Counted from the first letter of the stretch, positions 1 to 11,459 are shown. The stretch: 64,000 nucleotides of DNA from Notamacropus eugenii (GCF_028372415.1 NC_092873.1:354206660-354270659); one strand, 5' to 3'. Program-made: numbers and translations. Notes: generated from the sequence alone by a model not told the origin.

Positions 1-345
1 TCACTAATAGTAAGAGAAATGCAAATTAAAACAACTTGGAGGGTTCACTGCAAACTACGCAACATGGCAAAGATCACAAATAGCTACACGAATGAATGTT
101 GGAGGTACTATGGGAAGACAAACATACCGTTGGTGGAGCTATATGAATCAGTAGAGCCCATCCAGCTGTTCAGGATATCAATTTGGAATTATGCAAGAAA
201 AGTGATTAAATTGTCCAGATTGTTTGACCCAGTGATCCTACATTTGGGCACATACACTGAAGACATCAAAGTCAGAAACCAACGTCCAAGGTAGACCAAG
301 ATACTCATAGCAATATTATTTATGGTAGTAAAGAACGAAAACAAA
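1..345 (+). mobile_element. Old LINE-1 3' end (fragment, runs off the left edge)
   Basis: The text follows the 3' portion of marsupial LINE-1: 'atgcaaattaaaacaac' near 20, then 'gaatgttggaggtac', 'tttggaattatgcaa' and 'tttgacccagtgatcc'. The same succession occurs in the well-preserved copy at 37,991-38,876. It has many differences from that copy, so it is an older insertion. The 91-codon open stretch here is a remnant and not a gene. Confidence 0.75.
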
Positions 346-417
346 GTAGGTGTATCTCAGTAGTGCCCTTCACACACAATACTCTGTCTCCTATCTTTGA
401 GTCTTTATGATACTATC

Positions 418-712
418 CCCTATTCCTGGGAATGCTTCCCTCATCACCTCTGTCTCTTAGCATCCTTTGGTTCCTCCAGTTCTCTGTTCAAATATCACTT
501 CTTCCATGAGCTTTTCTAGTTCCCCTGAGCTGCTAGTGTCTCCTCACCAAAACTGTCTTATCGTTTCTACACAGCTGTATGTGTATGCAGGTTGTATCCT
601 TCTGTAAAATGTCAATTCCTTGAGGGTAGAGGTTGTATCATTTTTGCCTGTGTATTCCCAGTGTCTAACACATAGTAAATGATAAATAAATGCTTATTGA
701 TTGATCTATTGA
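418..712 (+). mobile_element. LINE-2 (L2) 3' end
   Basis: Typical L2 3'-end order: 'tcaaatatcacttcttcc', 'cttgagggtagagg', 'gtgtattcccagtgtc', 'acacatagtaaatg', then 'aataaatgcttattgattg'. Ancient mammal-wide fossil, clearly diverged. Confidence 0.75.
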
Positions 713-835
713 TTTATTGGTTAGAGAATGGTTGAAAACTATAAATATGAATAGAATGGAATATTAAGGATGAGCATGAAGAATTCAGAGAAATAGAGAA
801 AATTTTATGTGAATTCTCACATAGTAAAGTAAGCA

Positions 836-1199
836 TGGGGGATAGCCAAGTGGTGCAGTGGATACATTGCTGGGCCTAGAATCAGGAAGACTCCTCTTTG
901 TGAATTTAAATCTGGCTTCACATTTACTAGTTATGTGGCCTTGGGCAAGTCACTTAACCTTGTTTGCCTCAGTTTCCTCATCTATAAAATGAGCCAGAAA
1001 TTTGTGTTGTGTTTGTCCTTTGTTCTCGAAGAGGACCATGACATCAAGATGATGACATGACTTGCAGTTGATTTTGATTTGAGTGAGGGAGGGCTGTAAA
1101 ATGAGTCGGAGAAGGAAATGGCAAACCATTCTATTATCCTTGCCAAGAAAACCCCAAACACAGTCATGAAGAGTCGGGATATGACTGAAAAACAACAAA
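836..1199 (+). mobile_element. Marsupial tRNA-derived SINE carrying a nested SINE
   Basis: The head 'caagtggtgcagtggata' (Pol III-type, tRNA-derived) is followed by the CORE-like 'cttgggcaagtcacttaacc' and 'cctcagtttcctcatc', then the marsupial-specific tail 'aaatggcaaaccattc', 'ccaagaaaaccccaaa', 'gagtcgggatatgactg'. It is interrupted at 995-1096 by another element. Confidence 0.8.
995..1096 (+). mobile_element. Second SINE family inserted in the SINE at 836-1199
   Basis: About 102 bp reading 'tttgtcctttgttctcg', 'aagaggaccatgacatc' and 'gagtgagggagggctg', flanked by a 9-bp direct repeat 'taaaatgag' at 986-994 and 1097-1105. Removing it rejoins the host SINE. I recognise the sequence type from opossum-like genomes but do not assign a family name. 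Confidence 0.65.
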
Positions 1200-2678
1200 T
1201 TAAGAATGACCATAAGAACAATGTGAGTTATGAGTAAAACAATGTAAATCCAAAGGAAGTTGAGGTCTAAGTAATTAAAAAGCCATTGGGAGGGAAGAGA
1301 CCATTAGAGCAGAATGTTGTCTGCATTGTGAAATGTTTTCATCATATCTTATTTTTTGCTCAATTATTTTTCTTCTGCACAGGGGAGGGCTCGATATGGA
1401 TATAGTGACGGTTGTTTTTTTTCAAGAAATGGCTATAATGTAAAGAGAAAAGACATCCAAAATGTATTTTAAAGTAAAATATGGATCTTTCACTTTGTCC
1501 TATTTGCATATCCCCTGTCACTGCTCCCACACTTGGGCAAACATAGGGAAGTCTGGATAATCAGCTGGAACCATATCCTTGCTCTGCATTGGACAGCTAG
1601 ATCTTTACAAGCTAAACAAACTTTTTCTTGGATAACCCCCTTGCTTCTTACAGGTCACTGATGCCACCCTCATACCTGAAGTTAGGATAACTACCAGCAG
1701 CTGCCCACCGCACAGGTAGTACATGTTTCCATGGCTTCCCTCTGTGGTAATTGGAACCTTCAGTGGAAGAGTGAAGACCACTGCTGAGCCTGATGATAGA
1801 GAGAGTTCAAACCCAGGAGTAGAAGCAGAAACTGGGTCAAGAGAATGTTTCAGTTGCTGAAGGCTGCCAACTATGGCAAATCCCAGTGCATCAGTGAACT
1901 ATGGTGAATCCCAGTGCATCAGTGAGGGCAGAGTAGATAGGTGAAAGATACCTACTGCCATCCTCGTATTTCCCCTACCTCCCCTCTTTTATATTCTTTA
2001 GCCTAGAAAAGAGTTTTCAGAAACGTATCTTTTCCTTCTTATTCCCTCTCCACCATCTGTAAGCAAGTATAGTTCAGAAATCCCCAAGGAACATCTGAAA
2101 ATGGAAATGGTAATTAGGAGGACTTTGGGGAGATGGTTAGGGCAAAGGACTCCATGTGCTTAACTCCAAAGTGCTTAACACTCTCTTCCATTTTTGCAAT
2201 GTCTAATAAACTATGTAACTACAGTATGTTGACTGCTTGCATCCTGTGAATGTGGGGATGGTTAATTGAGAAGAGAGCCATAGATTTCCTGTTGTTAAAG
2301 TGTTTTTGAGCAATATCCAATAAAACCTCCTAGTTTAAATTTAGAACCTAGATGCCATAAGTTTTAAAGAACTCAGCTACTCAAGGATGACCAGAACACT
2401 GCAGAGGAGGGAGCTCTGTCTCACTCGCATATCAGAGATCCTCTAGGGAAACCACTTAGTTGATGGCTCAAATAGTGCACCATCTTGTGGAAAGCATAGA
2501 TACTGCTTTTGTTGGATGTATTATTCATATAGTGATAACCTGCAAGGTTAAAGAAAGATACCTCTGAACTAATGTGGGCTACTTTTACGCTGAAGACTCC
2601 ACATGGAGTGAACCAAGTGTCACAAGTGGTATTTTTTCCACAGGCATTTCAAATGAAAAAATTGAATAAAAGTGTTAT
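1200..2678. other. Intergenic, no gene seen
   Basis: No coding signal. The ORFs are short and both strands are interrupted. It contains the two-unit tandem repeat at 1871-1926 and otherwise looks like unique sequence or decayed repeats. A CTCF-like 'ccatcttgtgg' lies near 2480 but departs from the consensus. Confidence 0.6.
1871..1926. repeat. 28-bp direct tandem duplication
   Basis: Two adjacent 28-bp units, 1871-1898 and 1899-1926, both containing 'aatcccagtgcatcagtga'. They differ at about three positions. Confidence 0.85.
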
Positions 2679-2935
2679 TTGTTGTTCGGTCACATCTGAC
2701 TCTGTGACCCTATTTGGTGTTTTCTTGGCAAAGATATTGGAGCAGTTTACCATTTCCTTCTCCAGTTCATTTTACAGATAAGGAAACTGAGGCAAATAGA
2801 ATTAAGTGATTTGCCCAGAGTCACACAGTGAGTAAGTGTTTGAGGCCAGATTTTAACTCAGGAAAATTGGTCTCTCTGACTCCATGCCTGGCACTCTGTA
2901 CACTGAACCACCTAGCTGCCATAAGGTGAGTTTAA
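2679..2935 (-). mobile_element. Marsupial SINE with exact 14-bp target-site duplication
   Basis: Reverse-complement marsupial SINE: tail first ('tgttgttcggtcacatc', 'ggtgttttcttggca'), head last ('gaaccacctagctgcc'). The 14-bp repeat 'aataaaagtgttat' flanks it at 2665-2678 and 2936-2949, a clean L1-type retroposition signature. Confidence 0.9.
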
Positions 2936-2949
2936 AATAAAAGTGTTAT

Positions 2950-3782
2950 GAAAAAACTGAGATCACTTCTCACTGGGGCAGATCAGAGAAGACAACTCCC
3001 ATTGATTTAAGCTGGGCTATTTGACCTGGAGATTGAAAGATAGACCAAATGGCCTCTATCCTGCTATATTATATAGGGATTCATCCAGCTAGGGGCTTTT
3101 ACATCCTTCCCACCCAAAAATTGACCTTTGAATTCCAGGCCTGAAAAAAAAACACAATCCACAATCCACAAATAGCTTAGGATGGACCTTGGGATGGGAG
3201 GGATCCCAGGGGAAAACTCTGAAGTCCTGACTCCCTTAGAGAAACTCTCTCTGTGCTGGCCTCTCTCCAGTCACCAGAGATATGTGTGGGGATCTTGTTC
3301 TCTTGGAGGAATTGGGGGGGAGTAGATGGGTCTGTCCCATCTCCCTTTGACCTCCAGGCCCCTCAGAGCTACTCACAATCAGGCATTTTATCCCTCCAGG
3401 AGCTGGAATGAAAGAGCTATGTCTGTCTCCCGAGCACAGGCTTTCCCCTCTTGTGTCTCTTACTCCCGCCCCCTCACCCCACCCCTTTCGTATCAAACAT
3501 ACCATCTTATATATTCTTTTCCATCTGCTACTAGGACAGAGACCCTGCCTACCACCATCAACACCCAGCAACAGAATCATTCAAAAGTTCCAGAGACAGA
3601 GGATACTGTCCTCATTCTTCTGCCTCCTCCCCTTTCCCCACCAACTGAAGAACAGTCCTACTCATTTTTGTTGATCATTTATTTACTGTTCAATGTATTT
3701 ATTAAATACCTACTATGGGCAGGGCACTAGGGGATATACACAGAGGAAAAATAACATAATTTATGCCCTCAGGAAATAGATA
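2950..3782. other. Intergenic, no gene seen
   Basis: Overlapping open stretches on both strands around 3240-3730 come from C/T-rich unique sequence. They lack splice-site context or recognisable protein motifs, and I read them as chance. Confidence 0.55.
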
Positions 3783-3882
3783 TTCAAACTTTAAAGTTTG
3801 GATATAGTCAAAGGGTCATGCTGAAGGATCTAGAGAGCCACATGTGACCTCAAGGCTGAAGGCTCCCCATCCCTGACCTAAG
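3783..3882. mobile_element. hAT-like non-autonomous DNA transposon end
   Basis: The string 'gagccacatgtgacctc' followed by 'ggctccccatccctg' is the terminal part of a common marsupial hAT-type element whose end normally reads 'aggttccccacccctg'. A related copy lies at 40,742-40,845. Confidence 0.55.
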
Positions 3883-4009
3883 AGGTCATCTAGTCTAACC
3901 CTTTGTCTCACAGAAGAGAAGTTGAAGTCCAGAGATAACTGGCCTAAGATCTTCTTATCCAGTTCAACTCACTTCCAGAACTCTCTGCTCACCAGCAGCC
4001 TTCTTACCC

Positions 4010-4145
4010 CACACACATTCCCACTTTCCATCACCCCTTTATGTTTTGTCTTCTTCCATTAGAAGGAAAGGTGCTTAAGAATAAGAACTGACTTGTTTGG
4101 TATCCCCAGTGTCCAGCATATAGTAAGTGCTTGATAAATGCTTTA
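4010..4145 (+). mobile_element. L2 3' end
   Basis: 'tatccccagtgtccagcat' then 'agtaagtgcttgataaatg' is the standard L2 3' terminus. Confidence 0.7.
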
Positions 4146-4284
4146 TCTGTCAGCTACAGTTACCCTAAAAGTGAAAGAACTGGATTTGAGCCCAGGTCTT
4201 TGACTCCAAATCCAGGGATACTATATTTTACTATATGTAGAGGACCAACAAGGTGCTATGAGAAATGGAGGGAAAGGAAGACAC

Positions 4285-4510
4285 ATTTATTTAATGCCTA
4301 CTATGTGCTGAGCACTTTACAGATATTATCTCACTTGATCCTCACAATAACCCTTGAAGTAGTTGCTCTTATAATCTCTATTTTGACATTGAAGGAAATT
4401 GATGCCTATAGAGGTGAAATAACCCATCCCAGGATCACACAGCTAGTAAGAGTATGAAGCAGGATTTGAACTCAGAGCTTCTTGACTCCAAGCCCAGTGT
4501 TCTAACACTT
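4285..4510 (-). mobile_element. MIR SINE
   Basis: Reverse-complement MIR: 'gcctactatgtgctgagc', 'tcctcacaataaccc', 'cacacagctagtaagag', then the tRNA-like head 'cccagtgttctaac'. Confidence 0.8.
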
Positions 4511-4639
4511 TTAGCTAGGAGGGCATGGGACCAGATGGATAAGATAGAGGAGGTAGCATGTGAGTTGGACCTTGAAGGAAGATGGGAACTTCAGGGTGTG
4601 GAGTGGGGTAGAGGACTCATATGAGTTGAGGAGTGGGGA

Positions 4640-5130
4640 AACTGAAGAAGACAAAATGAGCATGGTTCTGGGCAGGGGCAGAAATTAGGCCATTTTGACT
4701 AGAAGAGAAATTTATATGCAGGGAAAGAGAATGAGATATGACTACAAAGATAGTTTGAAGCCACATTAAGAGCCTTAAATGGTAAGATCAGGAGTTTATA
4801 CTTAATTTTGTAATTAGTGAGGGACCAGTAAAGGTTTTTTAACAAAGAAGTGATTGAAAAGAGTGGTGTATTGGGATGATTACTTGGGATGCAGTCTGAA
4901 ATGTGGAGAGAAAAGAAACTGAAGACAAGATCTTTCTGGGGTCCTTAAAGCAGTCCATGCAAGAAGAGGTGAAGACCTGTACTGAGGTTAACTTAAGTGG
5001 AAGGGAAAAGGAGAAGACAGATAATAAAGACAGGATGAATGCAGGGTCAACAGAACATGACAAATTACTGGATTAAGGTGGTGAAAGGGAGGGGAAAGGT
5101 CAAACATGAATCCAAGGATTCAAGAAGGTA
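4640..5130 (+). mobile_element. Ancient interspersed repeat, family not named
   Basis: Purine-rich text of the kind 'aagagccttaaatggtaag', 'aagtgattgaaaagagtgg', 'aatccaaggattcaag'. The same order recurs at 26,340-26,790 and 36,400-37,235, so this is a dispersed family and not a gene. All copies in the window have the same orientation. Confidence 0.5.
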
Positions 5131-5228
5131 AGAGATCTGGTTCCTTAATCAACCTGGTCATTAAACTCCCTGGTCCTGTTTCCTCATCTGTAAAATGGGG
5201 GGAGGAGGTCAATTAGACCAGAAGAAGG

Positions 5229-5455
5229 GAAATAGGATTTATTAAGCAACTACTATGTGCCATACACTTTACAAATATCTCATCCTTACAATAGCACCTA
5301 AGGTAGGTGCTATTATTACCCCTATTTTACAGTTGAAGAAACAGGTTAAGTGACTTGCCCAGGATCACACAGCCAATAAGGGCCTGAAGCCAAATTTGAA
5401 CTCAGGACTTCCTGATTCCAGTACCAACTCTTTATCCATGGTGCTACCTGATAAA
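5229..5455 (-). mobile_element. MIR SINE
   Basis: Reverse-complement MIR with 'aactactatgtgccatac', 'ggtaggtgctattatta', 'gacttgcccaggatcac' and 'acacagccaataaggg'. Confidence 0.8.
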
Positions 5456-5729
5456 AAGCTATCCAGTGTCCCAGATGAGTCTAATCTATGACCCTGTGAC
5501 TAGGAGAAAGAACAGTAACTAATGAGGGCAAACAGTGCCTTCCTCCCCAATGCCAACCTCTTCCCTCTGATTTCTCCCTCCCCATAGAAGGGCTTGGGGC
5601 TGGACTGCCCCCTCTGCAGGCATAACTACACCCATAGAAAGATAAGGTGACCCTTCCCTCTCAAACTGTTTTGGTCAGTGATAAAGTCTTCATTGTAGCT
5701 CTCTTAACAGGATAGTTGTTAACCATCAA

Positions 5730-6240
5730 CAGAAATAAAGATTTTAGGGATAGGAGCCAGATTTTGGAGGATAATTCCTTTTTGTACAGGCCAACTTAAG
5801 ATGTTTAGTGGGACTTTTAGGGGAAGATATAGAGAAGGCAATTGGAAATAAAAGATGAACTAAGAGAAATTGAAAGTGAAAGTATGTCGCTTGGATTTGG
5901 AATTCAATCAATAAGTGTGTATTATGGGACTATGTACCAAGCACATACAGGTGAGAAATGAAGCCGGGATAGAAAAAAAAGCATCTGAGGGGACAGAATA
6001 GGGCCAAGAATAGAACCTTGAAGAACATCCCTTTTTAAAGATGAGGAGAAGATGAAAAAGACTCAACAAAGGAGACAGAGAAGGGATGGTTGGGAGGGGC
6101 AGGGGAGAAGGGAGGGGGCCAAGCACCAAAATCCAGGTATGGAAGTGACCAATCATTTCAGATGATGCAGAGTGATCAAAGAGGCTGAGAACAGGAAATA
6201 AAAATTGCTATTGGATTTATTGACAAAGGAGGCCACTTTT
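5730..6240 (+). mobile_element. Ancient interspersed repeat, family not named
   Basis: Later part of the same long repeat as at 4640-5130: 'aatagaaccttgaagaac', 'aagtgaccaatcatttc', 'gtgatcaaagaggctgag'. Heavily diverged. Confidence 0.45.
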
Positions 6241-6639
6241 GGCTACAGAATTACAAAAAATAAGCATGAGCCCAAAGAAGAAATATAAGAAGACACCATC
6301 CCCAATTCCTTTGCAGAGATGGGAGGTCCATGAGGGTAGGCAATGGGGAACATTGCACATATTTTCATACTTTTTTGATATATTGACTACTTTTGCTGAA
6401 TTTTTGTTCTTCTTCTTCTTCTTCTTTTTCTTAAAAATAATATACTGTGATGGAAAATCCCAAGGTCTTAGGGTTAATTGGAAGGGTTTAAGTAGCAAAA
6501 GGCAGAGGAAGACTACTGAGTAGATAAACCAAAAAAGGCAAGTCTGAATCCTAACTCTCTCCGTCACTTGCTGTGTGAATGCGAGGAAGCCGTTCACCAT
6601 CTCTGTGTTTTAGTAAAAGGTAGGGGGGCAGAGGGGAAA

Positions 6640-7312
6640 GAGAAAAAACATCTATACAGTGCTTACTACAGGCTAGGCAATGTGCTTTTTATGGATATTA
6701 TCTCATAGTATAAGCCTTTATATATAAATCATGTACCCATTTGGACTTTCTTTTGGCATAAGGTATAAGATATTGGTCTATCCCCAGTTTCTGTCATACT
6801 ATTTTTCCAGTTTTCCCAGCAGTTTTTGACAGTGACTTCTTTTTCCAGAAGCTGGGGTCTTTGGGTTTATCAAACATTAGATTACTATAGTCATTGACTA
6901 CTGTGTATCTAACCTATTCCACTGATCCACCTCTCCATTTCTCGACCATGACCGTGACCAAGTGGTTTTCATGATTTCTGCTGTATGATTCAATTTAAGA
7001 TCTGATGGCTAGTACATCTTCCCTAGCATTTCTTTTCATTAATTCCCTTGATATTCTGAACCTTTTGTTCTTCCAGATGAATTTTATTATTTTTTCTAGC
7101 TCTATAAAATAATTTTGGTAGTTTGAACAGTAATATTATCTCATTTAATTCTCACATCAATCCCGTGCAGTGAGTGCTATTAGCCTCACTTTATAGTTGA
7201 AGAAACTGAGACAGAGGTAAGTGACTTGCCCAGGATCACTCAGCTAGTAAGGGTCTGATGCAGATTTGAACTCAAATCTTCCTGATTCAAGCATAGTGCT
7301 CTATCCACCTCA
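6640..7312 (-). mobile_element. MIR split by a LINE-1 insertion
   Basis: The 3' half of a reverse-complement MIR (6640-6706, 'gtgcttactacaggctag') and its remainder (7145-7312, 'ttaattctcacatcaatc', 'gacttgcccaggatcac', 'cagctagtaagggtctg') become contiguous when 6707-7132 and one copy of the 12-bp duplication are removed. Confidence 0.8.
6707..7132 (-). mobile_element. LINE-1 ORF2-region fragment inserted in the MIR
   Basis: Antisense L1 ORF2-like text: 'acccatttggactttc', 'ttccactgatccacctctc', 'agctctataaaataattttgg'. An exact 12-bp direct repeat, 'atattatctcat', sits at 6695-6706 and 7133-7144. About 426 bp, with no open frame. Confidence 0.8.
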
Positions 7313-7643
7313 CTGAAGAGGTAGAGAAGAAGGAGAAAGGGGGAAGCAGGAACCATACATAATTTCCCATGCTATTAGACCTCTCCCAGAGGCCAAGAAG
7401 AAGCTCTGAGGCCAGAACCAAGACAATAAGGTGACCCTGTCCTCACCTCTTTTACCTGCCTACCCACTTCGTAGGCAGAACAATAAGGGGAACAGATATC
7501 TTCCTTCCTAATACTACTAAGGGATCAGGAGCCTACTTTTAGATGAAATATTAAACATGCAAATCGAGACATTGCCTCAAGAAGCGACAGACTGTGTGAT
7601 CAGAACCTATAAAAACGTGAGGCACGATGTTGAGAGGGATGAT

Positions 7644-7645
<2 letters not shown>
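7313..7645. other. Intergenic, no feature seen
   Basis: Short unique stretch between the MIR and the AT microsatellite. No coding or structural signal. Confidence 0.5.
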
Positions 7646-7711
<66 letters not shown>

Positions 7712-7740
7712 TGTGTGTGTATATACACAAATATACATAG
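7646..7740. repeat. (AT)n microsatellite with CA/TG edge
   Basis: Pure alternating AT from 7646 to about 7700, then 'acacacatatatgtgtgtg' and further TA-rich text. The ORFs here are repeat translations (Ile-Tyr runs). Confidence 0.95.
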
Positions 7741-7799
7741 ATATTTATCTATATAGACATTTAGACTTACATATGTCATACATAGGATAGTCATTATAT

Positions 7800-9480
7800 A
7801 TGTGTGTGTATGATATAAATAACAGGAATATCCGGATATTAAAACTGACTAGTTTTCTTGCTTTGTCGGGTTGTGGGGGGAGGCGGAGGGAGAGAATTGA
7901 GACCTCAAAATAAGATAGTTTTTTTTTTAAAGAAATGGATTGGATCAGCAAATGAATAGGGAGATGACTCCTGGAAAGAGAAAAGCCACAAACCTCCAGG
8001 AGGAAGCTGAGCTGGAATGAGCTAAAGCAGAGCCAGGTTCCTATCAGGTGGTCAGAAGAGAGAAAGGAGTCTTTGCCTTGGGACAAAACTCAGAGAAAGG
8101 GGGAAATCTATTTTAAGTTAGAGAAAGGGGAGCAAACTATGGGGACACTGGGGATTGGAGGCCAGAAAGACACAAAGGGGAACAAAATTAGAAGAGACCC
8201 TTAGGACAGTGGAGACAAGGGAGACATAAGAAAATGTGGGAAATGGGAGAGAAGATGTAAGGAATATTCAGAGAGGGACCCCTGAACCCAGAGAGGGCCC
8301 AGACAGAGACACCATGCAGAGTTGGCCAAGACAAATAAAATTCCTACTCCCATCCCAATTGAAACCTTGCACAGAAAGGTTTAATGAGATAAGGCTCAGA
8401 GCCCAGAGAGACTCCTCAGTGGTGTCGACCCAGAGGGTTCCAGACTGACCCCTCTACGTCAGTTTCCCCATTGGTAAGACAGAGGCACACATGCATTCCT
8501 TATCCCATGGTAGACCCCTCCCCAAACTGACAGACTCCCAGAGAAGTTGGTGGACTATAGAAGTCAGAATAGACAAAGGATAGGTTCTGCAGTGAGGACA
8601 GTGGGCAGGGGCTCATGGGAGCTAGGAGACAGCAGGGGGGCTCATTCTGGGGCTGCTGTGAGCATAACTGTAGGCTGAGTAGAACTTGGCTAGGTCCAGG
8701 GTTGGCTCTAAGAGAAGGTGCTGCTGCTGCAGCTGATGAGAGGGAGGAGGTGGGAAGCGGAAGGCAGAGTGGGCACAGGGCCCGGGTACAAGCAAGAAAA
8801 CCATTCCTGCCTGGTAGGGGATTGGAGGCTGGCATCCAACTTGAGCAGAATTTGCTGTTCCCAAGCCCCATACCCATTCATCCTGTCCTTCCAAATGGGG
8901 TCAGTGGTATCTCAGATGCCACCCCTAATTAAGACCAAAGATCCAGAGATCAGATATGGGATATGAATGAGTCAACATCTCCCTGACAGAACATAAAAAG
9001 CTAGATCTCCAAAAGAATGGGGATCCCTGGAATGGGATGCCCTCCCTCCCTAATCCTGCCTTAGAACTGTACACCCTCCCAGTATTTCTCTCCCATACCC
9101 CACAAACCTCCCATACATATACTCCGTGTAATAACAGAATATCCTTTGGCCATGTCTAGAAAAAGGGAAAGCAGAGAGAAAGGTTCCCCATCAGACCCCA
9201 AGGACAGGCCCCATTAAGAAAGTCTCATCTATGTGACTTGTTCCCAAATTGCTTATCACATCCTGCAGGAATGGAGACATGATAGAGATCACACCAAGAC
9301 CCTCCCCATCTCACCAGGGAATCTTCCAACTTCCTACCTAACCAAAGGTGAACTCCTTCCTGTTCTCCAAGATGGAAGCAAAAGAGGAACAGAGAGAGAA
9401 GGAGATGCTGTGGAATTCTGATGGAATAACAGTAGTTAAGAGAAGGGCTTCTCTGTGCCCCCTGAGTGCCACATATACAT
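7800..9480. other. Intergenic, no gene seen
   Basis: Mostly unique sequence, moderately GC-rich around 8500-8950. Open stretches of 80-125 codons overlap on both strands there, but none carries a recognisable domain, initiator context or splice signals in a consistent frame. Confidence 0.5.
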
Positions 9481-9489
9481 ACACATATA

Positions 9490-9491
<2 letters not shown>

Positions 9492-9529
<38 letters not shown>
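9492..9529. repeat. (CA)n microsatellite
   Basis: About 19 uninterrupted CA dinucleotides. Confidence 0.97.
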
Positions 9530-9531
<2 letters not shown>

Positions 9532-9676
9532 CTTCCAGTTTTAGACACATGGTCCTCCTCAAATATCCCTCACCCACCCTCCAGTTGAGTTCAGGTGGAT
9601 GGAAAAGAAATTTGTCTTCTCCTGACCCTGCTTTCATTGCCATTTCCTGGTGCCTTGAAGGGGAATGAACTGGAAT

Positions 9677-9879
9677 TCTTCTTCTTCTTCTTCTCCTTCT
9701 TCTTTCTTCTTCTTCTCCTTCTTCTTCTCCTTCTTCTTCTTCTTCTTCTTCTTCTTCTTCTTCTTCTTCTCCTCCTCCTCCTCCTCCTCCTCCTCCTCCT
9801 CCTCCTCCTCCTCCTCCTCCTCCTCCTTCTTCTCCTTCTCCTTCTCCTCCTCTTCCTCCTCCTCCACCACCACCACCCA
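9677..9879. repeat. Polypyrimidine (CTT/CCT)n tract, about 200 bp
   Basis: Starts as CTT triplets, changes to CCT triplets near 9770, and ends in mixed CTC/CTT and CCA. All six frames stay open because the repeat lacks stops, giving Leu, Ser/Phe, Arg, Glu or Lys homopolymers. These are not proteins. Confidence 0.97.
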
Positions 9880-9884
9880 CTGAA

Positions 9885-10085
9885 ATCATAAAGACCCAAG
9901 TTCAAATCTCACCTTAGACATTTATAAACTGTGTGACCCTGGGCAAGTCACTGAATTCTGTTTGCCTCATTTCTTCATCTGTAAAGGAGAGATAACAATT
10001 ACCTCCTCAAGTTTGTCATGAGGATTAGATGAGATGATATTTGTAAAACATTTGTTCAAACCTTAAAGTGCCATATAAATGCTAG
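9885..10085 (+). mobile_element. MIR-type SINE
   Basis: 'gtgtgaccctgggcaagtc', 'ctcatttcttcatctg', 'gtgccatataaatgctag' in MIR order, adjoining the polypyrimidine tract. Confidence 0.75.
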
Positions 10086-10089
10086 CTAT

Positions 10090-10327
10090 TGTCGTTGCTG
10101 TGTAGTGCTTTAAGATTTGCAAAGCACTTTGTAAAAATTATCTCATTTGAGTCTCACAACCTTGTGATAGAGGTGCTATTATCGTCCCCATTTTACTGAT
10201 GAGGCAACTGAGGCTAAAAGACATTGTGTGATTGCCCAGAGTCACAGAACTAGGGTCTGAAGCAGGAGCTAAACTCTTCTTCAGGACTCCCAAGTCAGCA
10301 TTCTATTCATTATGCCCTCTAGCTACC
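10090..10327 (-). mobile_element. MIR SINE
   Basis: Reverse-complement MIR: 'caaagcactttgtaaaaat', 'gaggtgctattatcg', 'gattgcccagagtcac', ending 'gccctctagctacc'. Confidence 0.75.
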
Positions 10328-10478
10328 AGCTGGGCCAGAGACCAACAGAGGCCCAGGGGCAGGCATTAGGCTCTGTCCTATTCTGAGCTGGCCACAGCAA
10401 GTGAGCCCCATGAATAACAGCTGCCTTTCTGGAGGGGTGGGGATGGGAAATATAAATGGGCGTCCCTAGTGACTGGCT

Positions 10479-10490
10479 GCCCTCTAGTGG
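10479..10490 (-). promoter_or_regulatory. Candidate CTCF core motif
   Basis: GCCCTCTAGTGG fits the reverse complement of the vertebrate CTCF core CCASYAGRKGGC. It lies just past the MIR at 10,090-10,327, in unique sequence. Motif match only; occupancy is not shown. Confidence 0.5.
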
Positions 10491-10792
10491 GAGTGAGAAG
10501 AGCACCCCTTGGGCTGCCTGGTGCTCTGGCCCCGCTTTCCTCCCTCCTTAGGGATTAGCTTAACTAATCCATTCATTGGGATTCTCTTCTCCATTCCTGA
10601 CATCTTTCCCCATTGTTGGAGGAGTTCTACAGGTACTCTGATCAGCCGCAGAGGCTTCTGGAAGAGCCCAAGAACTCTTCTTCAAATCTCTCCCTTTCCT
10701 GTCAGTGCTGAAGAACTGATGGGATGCTTAATTCCCCCAAACCTCTCTGGGTGCTGATCCAGATTTCACCTTAATGCAGAAAGAACACATGT

Positions 10793-10941
10793 ACACACAC
10801 ACACACACACACACACACATGGACACACACCCACTCAGCTGCTCCCCAAGACACCTCCATCTCCAAATATACACACATACAAATACACATGGGTGTAGGT
10901 ACACACACTCACAAACATACACACACACACACACACACACA
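10793..10941. repeat. Compound (CA)n-rich microsatellite
   Basis: Pure CA at about 10,793-10,819 and 10,918-10,940, separated by CA-rich degenerate text. Confidence 0.9.
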
Positions 10942-11459
10942 GCAGCCTACACAACTGAGACATTTACACAGACATTCAATTCCTCCCTGGAGGCAACTCA
11001 CTCTCTTGAGCCCCACCCCCATCCCCACTGGCCCTCGTCCCCATCCCCAAAAACACTGAAACACATTTGAACATCAGAAAATGCCTGTCATTCTCTCTCA
11101 AGGCTAGGGCTCAGCACTTCTCAGGCCTCTGGGGATAAAGAGCCCTAGATAATGGGAAACACAAGAAATATTCCCAAAGCCCAGCACAATCTCCAAATCT
11201 CATCCTCCATCCTACTCCTTATATTCCCTTATAGAATTACAAGGGGGCTTGTATCCCCAAAGATTTCCACTGTATCTCACAGAGTGGGAGACTGGGGAGG
11301 AGGGGGAGGTTTTCCCTCCTGTTTCCATGACATCTCATTTCGGTGGTGCTTTATTATGCCTGTTGCTGACTACTGACTAGGAAGAGAAACACACCAAGCC
11401 TCTAAGCTCCTCCCATTGTAAACCATCCATCCCTATTCCAGTAGCCCATCTCATCCCAT

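Noticed and set aside
3236-3730. Overlapping 105-134-codon frames on both strands
   Set aside because: No splice or start support and no similarity. Both strands are open at once by chance.
9591-9905. Long Arg, Glu, Lys, Leu and Ser/Phe homopolymer frames
   Set aside because: Translations of the CTT/CCT tract in all six frames.
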